DNA from: Bacteroidales bacterium
GTDB lineage: Bacteria; Bacteroidota; Bacteroidia; Bacteroidales; UBA12077
Reading direction: 5' to 3'
DNA: 33,918 bases
Assembly (NCBI GenBank): GCA_022360575.1
Contig: JAKSCO010000097.1
Span: 1 to 33,918, forward strand
Shown in pieces: positions 16,290 through 23,983 of this stretch. The notes under the pieces were generated by a model, which saw only the letters and a list, made by a program, of their open reading frames with translations, did not search any database and was not told where the DNA came from. The first letter of the stretch is position 1; each line of letters opens with the position of its first letter. The translations under genes and the position numbers were made by a program.

Positions 16290-16377
16290 CGTTATATTGA
16301 TTTATTTCTATTTGTTCTGCAATTGGTACTTTTTTACTCCTCGCTCCCACTCATCCCTTTGGTATAAAAAACCTAAT

Positions 16378-17085
16378 TTATTTTTTTACAGCACAAATTG
16401 CAACATAATCGCCACAATCGTAACCTTCTATTGGTTGTTCCTCAACATCGTTCGAGTAAAGAGGGTGTTTGGTTAAGGTTTGAGCAAACTCAAGATTTGC
16501 AAATCCTGTTTCGTTTAGCAAATCTATTTTCTCTTGAGTAGTTCGCCAGTTAGCAACTTTAACAAACTCGATAGGATATGGATCTTTAGGATTAACACCT
16601 TTTAATAAAGAATGATCCCATGTATCAACAGCTTTTGCCAAGTTGTACATTATAGCATACGAACTTTCTTTAGGCACATCAATAACCACCACTTTCCCTC
16701 CGGGTTTTAAAGCTTTATTTGCTTTCTCGAAAACAGCTTTCAGATCATTAATATAACTAGGTGTTCCGTTAAATAATATTGTATCGTATTTTTCGATTCC
16801 AAAATCAGCATCTTCGGCAGTAGTAACCTCAACAGTCACTCCTCGTTTGCGAGCAATATCGGCCATTCCATCCGATGGTTCTATCCCATATTCAATATTT
16901 ATTCCGAAATCCTTTTTTAAGATCGATTCGAATAAACCACTACCACAACCTACCGAAAAAATATCTCCAGCATCTTTCAAAAAATGAGCAACTAAATTTA
17001 CTTCAGATCTTAATAAATTTGTGTTGTCAAAAAACCAAGCATCGTAATTGCTTGCATACTCGTCAAAACTTTTCTTCTTATCCAT
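16378..17085 (-). CDS. SAM-dependent methyltransferase, first gene of the TPP-riboswitch operon
   Basis: A class I methyltransferase of about 235 residues. The Rossmann motif I is IFSVGCGSGLFES (about residues 42-54), with the acidic end of strand 2 in YGIEPSDG, a motif IV-like region in YDTILFNGTPSYI and post-motif LKPGGKVVVIDVP. The N-terminus SFDEYASNYDAWF is typical of small-molecule methyltransferases of the UbiE/Methyltransf_11 type. I take the ATG at 17083-17085, not the GTG at 17088, because the terminator T-run ends only a few bases upstream. The gene sits immediately behind the TPP riboswitch and terminator and 88 bp before thiM. No known thiamin enzyme has this fold in this position, so the substrate is unknown. 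Confidence 0.88.
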   Translation of the reverse strand: MDKKKSFDEYASNYDAWFFDNTNLLRSEVNLVAHFLKDAGDIFSVGCGSGLFESILKKDFGINIEYGIEPSDGMADIARKRGVTVEVTTAEDADFGIEKYDTILFNGTPSYINDLKAVFEKANKALKPGGKVVVIDVPKESSYAIMYNLAKAVDTWDHSLLKGVNPKDPYPIEFVKVANWRTTQEKIDLLNETGFANLEFAQTLTKHPLYSNDVEEQPIEGYDCGDYVAICAVKK

Positions 17086-17089
17086 CACA

Positions 17090-17125
17090 TAAAATAAAAA
17101 GCCATTTCGTCTATACGAAATGGCT
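17090..17125 (-). terminator. TPP-controlled intrinsic terminator (attenuator)
   Basis: On the minus strand an 11-bp stem (AGCCATTTCGT / ACGAAATGGCT) with a 4-nt loop is followed by TTTTTATTTTA and then, within a few bases, by the methyltransferase ATG. Its 5' arm (AAGCCATTTC, plus-strand 17117-17126) is complementary to the 3' end of the riboswitch (GAAATGGTTT, plus-strand 17158-17167) over 10 bp including one G-U. That gives an anti-terminator mutually exclusive with riboswitch stem P1. Confidence 0.88.
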
Positions 17126-17158
17126 TATGTTAAAACTAAATATTATTTTTTTACAAAA

Positions 17159-17245
17159 AACCATTTCCCTACGATGTGATTATACATATCAGGTTAAAGG
17201 GTTTACTCTCAGCCCAATTAAAATAATTAAGCACCCCTAATAGTT
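17159..17245 (-). ncRNA. TPP riboswitch (THI element)
   Basis: The minus strand carries the conserved core in order: GGGGTGC (17231-17237), GGCTGAGA (17207-17214), ACCCTTTAACCTGAT, with ACCTGAT at 17188-17194, then a P5-type hairpin ATGT-ATAATC-ACAT and CGTAGGGA ending at 17166. P1 closes with AACTA (17241-17245) against TGGTT (17159-17163). These are the pyrimidine- and pyrophosphate-sensing parts of the TPP aptamer. It lies about 74 nt upstream of the methyltransferase start codon and controls the whole thi operon. TPP binding would favour P1 and so let the downstream terminator form. Confidence 0.96.
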
Positions 17246-17249
17246 AGCG

Positions 17250-17257
17250 CAAATATA
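17250..17257 (-). promoter_or_regulatory. -7 box of the thi operon
   Basis: TATATTTG on the minus strand is a full match to TAnnTTTG. It places transcription start near 17243, right at the first base pairs of the riboswitch P1 stem. No TTTG is seen at the -33 place, so the promoter is recognised by the -7 box and position only. Confidence 0.55.
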
Positions 17258-17346
17258 AAAAAATAACATTGAGTATTTAAGATTTACATCTTAATGTTGA
17301 TAGTGAACTCAATTATTATTCTATAAAGCAGTATGCTTGTGTCTTT

Positions 17347-18075
17347 TTAAGCCTGCTGTTTTGTAGCAGCTAAAACAATCTCTCGAATATTTACATTCTG
17401 AGGTTGGTTAAAAGCAAACCAAATTGCATTGGCAATATCTTCAGGATTAAGAATTTTTCCCATCTCTTCTTTCCATGCCTGATATCCATCTTTTATTTCT
17501 TGCGATGTTGTATGCGACAACAATTCTGTTTCGACAGCTCCAGGAGCTATAGTTACCATTCGAACATTATTTGCAGCAGCTTCTTCGCGAGCATTCTCTG
17601 TTAATGCATGTACGCCAAATTTTGTTCCGCAATAAGCAGCATGATTACCAAATGTTTTTCGTCCGGCAATAGAGCTTATATTGATAATGGTACCTCCTTG
17701 TCGATCTTTCATTTTTGGTAATACGATTTGCATTCCGTTTAATAAACCTAAGATGTTTACATCGAACATACGTTTCCACTCTTCGGGATTTTGAGTTGCA
17801 ATATCGCCTAACAACATCACACCTGCATTGTTAACAATAGCCTCTACATTACCAAACTTTTCTTCGGCTTCGGCAACTGCTGCTTTAAAATCGGCATAGT
17901 TTGTTACATCTACTTTTTTACAAATTGCATTAGGCAATTGCAAAGCTTCAATCTTATCAATTCTTCGAGCTAATAATAAAAGCGAATGTCCTTTTTCGGC
18001 AAATAATTTCGCTGTTGCTGCTCCTATCCCCGAACTAGCTCCGGTTATTACTATTAATCCTTTAGTTTCTTTCAT
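17347..18075 (-). CDS. Short-chain dehydrogenase/reductase, probably NADP-dependent
   Basis: A 242-residue classical SDR oxidoreductase. The cofactor motif TGASSGIG spans residues 11-18, and Arg37-Arg38 after the second strand favour NADP(H). NNAG at 82-85, the catalytic Ser near 135 (NISSIAGR), Tyr148 and Lys152 (YCGTK) are all present, followed by TIAPGAVETEL. It resembles the YdfG-like group acting on small hydroxy- or keto-compounds; the substrate is unknown. It diverges from a LysR gene with a 176-bp gap, a layout in which the LysR protein often controls the neighbour. A strong promoter is visible at 18131-18161. Confidence 0.92.
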   Translation of the reverse strand: MKETKGLIVITGASSGIGAATAKLFAEKGHSLLLLARRIDKIEALQLPNAICKKVDVTNYADFKAAVAEAEEKFGNVEAIVNNAGVMLLGDIATQNPEEWKRMFDVNILGLLNGMQIVLPKMKDRQGGTIINISSIAGRKTFGNHAAYCGTKFGVHALTENAREEAAANNVRMVTIAPGAVETELLSHTTSQEIKDGYQAWKEEMGKILNPEDIANAIWFAFNQPQNVNIREIVLAATKQQA

Positions 18076-18130
18076 AACTGTATGTATTAAAATTTATTAT
18101 GACGTGTTTGTATTGATTTCTACTTATTTG

Positions 18131-18161
18131 CAAAATTATTCAATACATTTGTTCTATCAAA
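18131..18161 (-). promoter_or_regulatory. Promoter of the SDR gene
   Basis: On the minus strand TTTG (18158-18161) and TAATTTTG (18131-18138) are separated by exactly 19 nt, a textbook Bacteroidota promoter. The start of transcription would be near 18124, giving a ~50-nt leader. A plus-strand TACATTTG at 18144-18151, facing the LysR gene, lies inside the spacer, though without a well-placed -33 box. Confidence 0.7.
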
Positions 18162-18251
18162 ATACTATTTTTTTATGTTTATCATAAAAATAAGTTATAG
18201 ATATTAAAGACATAGATAAGTCACATTTATAAATACAAAAAAGAACTTAAA

Positions 18252-19094
18252 ATGGATGAAAGATTATTACGATTTTTTGTTGCTGTTTACGAAGAGAAAA
18301 ATTTCTCGAAAGCTGCTGAGAAATGTTTTGTATCACAGCCTAATATCTCGAATGGAATAAAAACACTTGAAGATATTATACATAAACAATTGTTTAAACG
18401 ACATAAACGAGGAGTAGAATTATTAGAAAATGCTCATTATTTGTATCCGATAGCCAAACGAATTTTAGGAGAACTAAATTCGATTCCCGAAATATTTAAC
18501 GAGAATAGCCTAAAACAAAAAATTGTAATCGGAATTGCCGATAGCTTATCGATGCAATTTAAAAGTGAATTTTTTGCAAAGATATCATCATTAGTCGATA
18601 ATGTACAACTTGATGTACGCCCAATGAATCGTGAGTGTGAAATAAATTTATTAGTTAGAGAATGGAAATTCGAAGATCACCTGTTTTTACCCATCTGGAA
18701 AGAAAATTATGTTTTGTGCGTTCCGAATAATAATCCTTTAGCAAAGAAAGACGAAATCGATATCGACGATTTAAGTAACGAACCTTTTATTCATTGTCCG
18801 CCTTGCGAAGCACATCAGCAAAGCTTATCTATACTTAATAATTCGGGTAAAAAATGGAATACTGTAGCTAATTGTAGCTCGAAAACCGAAGTTTTAAGCT
18901 TACTAATGGCTGGTTTAGGCATTACTTTTTTACCTGAATATTTTGTGAAAACCTGGGATGGTTTTAAAATCAAGAAATTTTCAGGTCCTAAAAGCTATCG
19001 AGAAATTGGTCTGTCGTATCATAAAGAAAGTCTTCAGAATCCTGCTGTAAAAAAAATAATCGAAAGTTTTACATCTAAAACGAAAGCGAAATAA
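18252..19094 (+). CDS. LysR-family transcriptional regulator
   Basis: A 280-residue LTTR. The N-terminal winged helix-turn-helix spans about residues 3-60 (LLRFFVAVYEEKNFSKAAEKCFVSQPNISNGIKTLED, then LFKRHKRGVELLE), followed by a linker helix and a periplasmic-binding-protein-like effector domain from about residue 90 (QKIVIGIADSLSMQF; CVPNNNPLAKK; GLGITFLPEYFV). The length is slightly short but within the family. The start at 18252 leaves a 176-bp divergent gap to the SDR gene, so control of that gene and of itself is likely. The ligand is unknown. Confidence 0.93.
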   Translation: MDERLLRFFVAVYEEKNFSKAAEKCFVSQPNISNGIKTLEDIIHKQLFKRHKRGVELLENAHYLYPIAKRILGELNSIPEIFNENSLKQKIVIGIADSLSMQFKSEFFAKISSLVDNVQLDVRPMNRECEINLLVREWKFEDHLFLPIWKENYVLCVPNNNPLAKKDEIDIDDLSNEPFIHCPPCEAHQQSLSILNNSGKKWNTVANCSSKTEVLSLLMAGLGITFLPEYFVKTWDGFKIKKFSGPKSYREIGLSYHKESLQNPAVKKIIESFTSKTKAK

Positions 19095-19287
19095 TAATAC
19101 CAAATAAAAAAGATAATTCTTTATGTTCTTTTGTCTTGACAACCAAAAACTCAGGATGACCGGGATTATTCTCTTTGATAGAAAATATTAAAGGTTAATT
19201 TATTGGCAAATGAGCCGCAAAACCTTACGGCTCTACGATTCATATTATCTGTATGGGCTTAACTAAAATCATATTTGTTTGTTTATT

Positions 19288-19306
19288 TTTCGATTCGCAA
19301 TCGAAA
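19288..19306. other. Perfect 8-bp hairpin in the LysR/ABC-F gap
   Basis: TTTCGATT and AATCGAAA flank a 3-nt loop, followed on the plus strand by a T-rich stretch (TTATTCTTTACATTC). It might end the LysR transcript, though it is nearly 200 bp beyond that gene. Confidence 0.4.
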
Positions 19307-19771
19307 TTATTCTTTACATTCTTTTTGTAAATGAATTTATAAATCACAAAGCCTTAAAATTACCGGCGAGAGGATAAACTGAAATCGGTATGAAATATTT
19401 AATAATTGTTAATTAGAATCAGACCCAAATAAGATTTTATGAGCCACACACATTATTGAAAAACTTATGTTGCAAATACGGAAATAGAATTATCAAAATT
19501 TGTCGATTTCAGATAATTTTGGTTCTTTGAGATGCAGGATTCAAGTAATAAATGCAACTTTTTTATTAAAAAATAATTCTCCCATCATAAAACTAGGATT
19601 TTCAAAAATATATCTTTTTAAGCAGAGCCTAGCTAATAATCAAATTAAAGTTATATGTTTCATTTTTAAATCTCTTAATATTTTTTGATTCTTGGTAATA
19701 CTTGTTTACTACAATTATATCAAATTGTAGCAAGGATTTTAATGATAGTATAAAACATAGCTTTAAAATTT

Positions 19772-19779
19772 TATCTTTG
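19772..19779 (+). promoter_or_regulatory. Possible -7 box for the ABC-F gene
   Basis: TATCTTTG matches TAnnTTTG and ends 16 nt before the ATG at 19796, implying a leader of only about 10 nt. No TTTG is found at the -33 place. Confidence 0.3.
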
Positions 19780-19795
19780 CGAAAATTAATATTTT

Positions 19796-21733
19796 ATGAT
19801 TTCTGTTGACCAGCTAAGTATTGAATTCGGAGGAGTTCAACTGTTTAAAAATGTTTCTTTTGTAGTAAATCCTAAAGATCGAATAGGATTAGTAGGTAAA
19901 AATGGAGCCGGAAAATCAACTCTACTGAAAGTGTTTGTTGGAATTCAGCAAGCAACCAAGGGAGTTGTAACTATCCCATCGGATGTTAGTATAGGATACT
20001 TGCCTCAGAATATGGTGTGCAAAGATAGCCGAACGGTGTTTGATGAGGCTAAAGAAGCTTTCTCGGAAGTATTAAAACTTGACGAACATATAAAAGAGAT
20101 TAATACTCAATTAGCAAACCGAACTGATTATGAATCTCCAGAATATTTAAAGTTGATAAACAAGCTTACCGAAGCTAGCGACAGGTATCAAATTTTAGGC
20201 GGAGGTTCGGTTGAGGCTGATATAGAACAAACCTTATTGGGTTTAGGTTTTAAAGCATCCGATTTTACTCGTCAAACCTCAGAGTTTAGTGGAGGTTGGC
20301 GAATGCGAATAGAGTTAGCTAAGATATTGTTACAACGTCCCGATGTTTTATTGTTAGATGAGCCTACAAATCACCTCGATATAGAAGCAATACAGTGGTT
20401 CGAAGATTTTTTAATTGATTATTCGGGAGCGGTAGTGCTTATTTCGCACGACAGAGCTTTCTTAGATAATATAACAAAGCGAACAGTTGAAATTTCGTTA
20501 GGTAAAATTTACGATTATAGTGTTTCGTATTCGAAATTTGAGGTGCTCCGAAAAGAACGTCGCGAGCAACAATTGGCAGCATATCGTAATCAACAGAAAT
20601 TGATCGAAGAAACCGAAGATTTTATTGAGCGTTTTAGGTATAAAGCAACCAAGGCAGTTCAGGTACAGTCGCGAATTAAACAACTCGAAAAAATAGATCG
20701 TATTGAGGTTGACGAGGAAGATAATTCGGCTATGAATATAAAATTTCCGCCAGCACCTCGTTCGGGCGATTTAGTTATCCGAACAAAAGATATGACTAAA
20801 ACATATGGAGAGTTAACAGTTTTTAAAGACATTGAACTGACTGTTGAACGTGGCGAAAAAATAGCTTTTGTGGGACGTAATGGTGAAGGGAAAAGTACTC
20901 TTTCGCGAATTATTGTTGGCGATTTAGACTATAGTGGCGAATTAAAAATAGGTCATAATGTTTCGGTTGGATACTTTGCTCAAAATCAAGATGAGATATT
21001 AAATGAAAATAAAACTGTTTTTGAAACAATTGATGATATTGCTGTTGGCGATATACGAACAAAAATAAGAGATATATTAGGCGCATTCTTATTTAGCGGC
21101 GAAGATATCGACAAAAAAGTAAAGGTATTATCAGGAGGCGAACGTTCGCGTTTGGCTATGGCTAAATTGTTACTTAAACCTTATAATTTACTTGTGCTCG
21201 ACGAGCCTACAAACCATTTAGATTTACGCTCGAAAGATATACTTAAAAATGCTCTCAAAAATTTTGAAGGTACATTAGTTATTGTTTCTCACGATAGAGA
21301 ATTTTTAGATGGACTAATTGATAAAGTATATGAGTTTAGAGATAAGAGAATTAAAGAGCACATCGGAGGTATTTACGATTTCTTGCGCAAGCGAAAAGTT
21401 GAAAGTTTAAAAGAGATAGAGCGTAAAGCAACACAAACAAAAGTTGTTAAAGAAAAAGAAGTATCAGAAAATAAACAAAGTTATATTGAGCGTAAAGAAC
21501 ATGATAAAAAGATTCGTAAAGCTCAAAATAATGTAGATAAATCGGAGCATAAAATCGAAAAAATAGAAGAAGAACTAGAACGGCTTAGTGAGATTTTATC
21601 GAACCCTGAAAAGATAGATGATACTAGTTTGTTTAAAAAGTACGATGAGTTAAAAAGCGAGCTTGAAACAGAAATGTTAAATTGGGAAAAATTAACTGAA
21701 ATTGTAGAAGAACTAAAACAACAAAGAAATTAA
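19796..21733 (+). CDS. ABC-F family ATPase (Uup/YheS-like)
   Basis: A 645-residue soluble protein with two ABC ATPase domains and no membrane segments, the mark of ABC-F factors that act at the ribosome. Domain 1: Walker A GKNGAGKST (34-42), signature FSGGWRMR, Walker B VLLLDEPTNHLD. Domain 2: GRNGEGKST (360-368), signature LSGGERSR, Walker B LLVLDEPTNHLD. The P-site tRNA interaction linker lies between them (RREQQLAAYRNQQKLIEETEDFIERFRYKATKAVQVQSR). The last ~110 residues form a Lys/Glu-rich coiled coil, as in Uup. A housekeeping translation role is more likely than antibiotic resistance, but the sequence alone cannot decide. The GWxTD gene follows after 30 bp. Confidence 0.93.
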   Translation: MISVDQLSIEFGGVQLFKNVSFVVNPKDRIGLVGKNGAGKSTLLKVFVGIQQATKGVVTIPSDVSIGYLPQNMVCKDSRTVFDEAKEAFSEVLKLDEHIKEINTQLANRTDYESPEYLKLINKLTEASDRYQILGGGSVEADIEQTLLGLGFKASDFTRQTSEFSGGWRMRIELAKILLQRPDVLLLDEPTNHLDIEAIQWFEDFLIDYSGAVVLISHDRAFLDNITKRTVEISLGKIYDYSVSYSKFEVLRKERREQQLAAYRNQQKLIEETEDFIERFRYKATKAVQVQSRIKQLEKIDRIEVDEEDNSAMNIKFPPAPRSGDLVIRTKDMTKTYGELTVFKDIELTVERGEKIAFVGRNGEGKSTLSRIIVGDLDYSGELKIGHNVSVGYFAQNQDEILNENKTVFETIDDIAVGDIRTKIRDILGAFLFSGEDIDKKVKVLSGGERSRLAMAKLLLKPYNLLVLDEPTNHLDLRSKDILKNALKNFEGTLVIVSHDREFLDGLIDKVYEFRDKRIKEHIGGIYDFLRKRKVESLKEIERKATQTKVVKEKEVSENKQSYIERKEHDKKIRKAQNNVDKSEHKIEKIEEELERLSEILSNPEKIDDTSLFKKYDELKSELETEMLNWEKLTEIVEELKQQRN

Positions 21734-21763
21734 CTACCTTTAGGTGGTGTAATTTGTAAAAAT

Positions 21764-23035
21764 ATGTCGAAATATATACGAATAGTATTAGGTTTATTTA
21801 TAGTAATAAGTTTTATTGGTTGCTTACCCGAAAAGAAAATGCCTATTCCTCGTAATCTCGAAATGATTTATAATCCAACAACATCATCTTTGTATCCCGA
21901 ATATAGTTTTTATAATATCGACGATAGTACTTCAATTTTAGTTGGTCAAATAGCAAGCAACAAGTTGCTTTATAATAATGCTGCGTATAAAAACAAACTA
22001 ACATCAAGAGTAAAAGTTATTTATAGTTTATATAATCTTGATAAAAAAAATAGGTTGGTTGATAGTTTGGCAACAAACTTTATCTTCGAAAAAGATATAT
22101 CACAAGAATATCATTCGATAGAAATCCCGGTAAGAGCAAAGCTAGGTAAAGATTACATATTAGAAATTATTACCCGCGATTTAAATCGTAAAAACGAGAA
22201 TTATACATTTTTAAAAATAGAACGTTCATCATCTACATTGCAAGATTTTTTATTACGCGATTCGGCAAGCTATAATTTAATAGTAAAACCTGAACTCAAT
22301 TTTGTTAAAGAATTTACTGTAGAACATTATAAAAACAATTACGATTCGTTAAATGTGTTTTTTTTCAAAAAAAACAATGCAATTCCGGCTTTCCCCGAAA
22401 GCAATGATTCGATACAATATAACTATGTAAAAAGTGATTCGAGTTGGGTATGTTATCTCGATTCGATAAAATATGAGAGTTACACCCAAGAGGGTAATTA
22501 TTATTTTACAAACAAAAGTGTGCCTAAAGGAGGTTTTGTTTTTAGTTATTTTGGACCTGATTTCCCGAATGTTAATACAGTAGATAAAATGATTAAACCT
22601 CTTGCTTATATCGGTTTTAATGATACAACTCTATGTCCAGATTCCATAGGTAGGCTAAAATTAGCAATAGATAGTTTTTGGTTGCAACGAGCCAGTAATG
22701 TCGACCGTGCACGAGATTTAATACAATTATTCTATAATCGTGTTATTATGGCCAATAAATACTTTACTTCTTTTGTAGAGGGGTGGCAAACCGATCGCGG
22801 AATGATATATATTACCTATGGTATTCCTGATTATGTTTTTAAATCGGATTTAGAAGAAAAATGGATTTACTCGCCAATAGATTTAGGTACAGGCATTAGC
22901 TTTACGTTTAAATATAAAAAGAATCCATTTAGTTTAAACCATTACGAATTAGATAGAAAAAAATTGAAAGACGCAGCATGGGATTCTGTTCTGCAAAAAT
23001 GGGAGCTAGGCGAAATAATTTATTACCAGAAATAA
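21764..23035 (+). CDS. GWxTD domain lipoprotein
   Basis: A 423-residue exported protein. The N-terminus MSKYIRIVLGLFIVISFIGC is a lipoprotein signal with the lipidated Cys at residue 20. A beta-rich middle region follows. Near the C-terminus lies the GWxTD motif (Gly340-Trp341-Gln342-Thr343-Asp344) within VEGWQTDRGMIYITYGIPDYVF, which defines a Bacteroidota family of unknown function. The nearby IGFNDTTLCP and the C-terminal WELGEIIYYQK are consistent with the family. It follows the ABC-F gene by 30 bp and is likely read from the same transcript; a functional link is not known. Confidence 0.9.
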   Translation: MSKYIRIVLGLFIVISFIGCLPEKKMPIPRNLEMIYNPTTSSLYPEYSFYNIDDSTSILVGQIASNKLLYNNAAYKNKLTSRVKVIYSLYNLDKKNRLVDSLATNFIFEKDISQEYHSIEIPVRAKLGKDYILEIITRDLNRKNENYTFLKIERSSSTLQDFLLRDSASYNLIVKPELNFVKEFTVEHYKNNYDSLNVFFFKKNNAIPAFPESNDSIQYNYVKSDSSWVCYLDSIKYESYTQEGNYYFTNKSVPKGGFVFSYFGPDFPNVNTVDKMIKPLAYIGFNDTTLCPDSIGRLKLAIDSFWLQRASNVDRARDLIQLFYNRVIMANKYFTSFVEGWQTDRGMIYITYGIPDYVFKSDLEEKWIYSPIDLGTGISFTFKYKKNPFSLNHYELDRKKLKDAAWDSVLQKWELGEIIYYQK

Positions 23036-23171
23036 ATTTTGATCTACACAGCATCTATTTTTCTTATCTTCAAAGTACCGCAGCTTTAATTTTCAAAAAC
23101 GCACCATCTATTAAACGTTATAATATAGGTAGTTGTATGGTTTTTTAAAAAATCATATAGATATGTTCTTT
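23036..23171. other. Start of a 950-bp gap: no gene
   Basis: This first part of the 23036-23983 gap contains only AT-rich sequence. A near-palindrome TATGGTTTTTTAAAAAATCATA-like dyad is centred near 23147. The 22-bp periodic array follows, and the rest of the gap (23440-23983) holds the promoter at 23719-23748 and a long untranslated leader. Confidence 0.5.
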
Positions 23172-23436
23172 AAAAACCGAACGTTTGTTTTCAAACTACC
23201 GGTTGTTAGCATCTCAACTACCGGTAGTTCGTTTCGTAACTACCGGTAGTTTGAATCGTAACTACCTGATGAAAATTTACTAACTACCGGTAGTTAGTAC
23301 GCCTATGTACTGCTGAAAGTTTTTTTTCATACGGAAGAAAATTTAGTAACATACTGATGAAAATGCAAGAATGTGCTGACAGAAGGTTAAATATGTCCTG
23401 ACAAAAATTTATTTGCATTCGGAAATAAGTGAAAAG
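23172..23436. repeat. 22-bp periodic array with palindromic AACTACCGGTAGTT cores
   Basis: The perfect 14-bp palindrome AACTACCGGTAGTT occurs at 23216, 23238 and 23282. A one-mismatch copy (AACTACCGGTTGTT) lies at 23194 and a half-site (AACTACC) at 23260. All five starts are exactly 22 bp apart, and the 8-bp spacers differ. Looser units of the form TACTGATGAAAAT continue at 22-bp spacing to the right, with their TAC/TGC/TCC/TTC positions at 23308, 23330, 23352, 23374, 23396 and 23418. One 1-nt shift occurs after the fifth palindromic unit. An AACCGAACGTTTG unit at 23175 keeps the phase on the left. That is about twelve units. 22 bp is about two helical turns, so the sites face the same side of the DNA. 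Confidence 0.85.
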
Positions 23437-23718
23437 ACAAATGTTTTTGAGAATTATTCTAATAAATAGATAATTTGTATTACTATACATATTTTTATTA
23501 AATACCATATATATAGCTTGTTGTATTTTTTAAAAACTCTACATGTAATCGAGGTGCGTAAAAATAAAATGCATACTAATGATTAAATCTCAAATGCGTT
23601 AATTGGTTTGAAATAAAAGAGTCTTGTGTTGACTTCGAAAGAACTTTATTAATGATAATAGGCTGTCTGACTTTAAAATAGGTTATATTATGATCATTTT
23701 GTATCTGGAGTTTATTTT

Positions 23719-23748
23719 TTTGAATTAACGTATTTTTACCTACCTTTG
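23719..23748 (+). promoter_or_regulatory. Promoter of the giant surface protein gene
   Basis: TTTG (23719-23722) and TACCTTTG (23741-23748) are separated by 18 nt, a strong Bacteroidota promoter match. Transcription would start near 23755, leaving an untranslated leader of about 230 nt before the ATG at 23984. The leader contains a run of six G residues (23825-23830) but no structure I recognise. Confidence 0.7.
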
Positions 23749-23983
23749 TATGACTTTTATGTTTTGAAAAATGTAACGCATTGGTTTGTCAATGTTTTAG
23801 TTTATTAATCAAAAAGGTGTTGTTGGGGGGCTTGGTTCTGTTGTTAAATTTTAGGTTAAAACTTGATTTATTGAAATTCACCTTTACGCAAAGTGTTGAG
23901 ATTAAAACTGAGAGTATGTTGTTTTAAAATCTTTATGGTTTTATAATTTAAACGAATAATTTATTATCGCATAACCCTTTGTT

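Larger units (their letters stand above)
19095..19795. other. 700-bp gap without a supported gene
   Basis: All frames are broken by many stops; a 62-residue frame at 19500-19688 has only a TTG start and no recognisable content. Two dyads stand out: GAGCCG/CGGCTC (19212-19233, 10-nt loop) and TTTCGATT-CGC-AATCGAAA (19288-19306). The first third (about 19120-19240) is less AT-rich than the rest and reads like a decayed interspersed repeat. A TATCTTTG at 19772-19779 is a possible -7 box for the ABC-F gene. Confidence 0.55.

Noticed and set aside
19500..19688. 62-residue frame in the LysR/ABC-F gap
   Set aside because: It begins at a TTG, has no motif and no promoter or neighbour to support it.
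23194..23303. CRISPR-like array of palindromic repeats
   Set aside because: The repeats are 14 bp with spacers of only 8 bp, and no cas gene is present. The period and lengths do not fit any CRISPR type.
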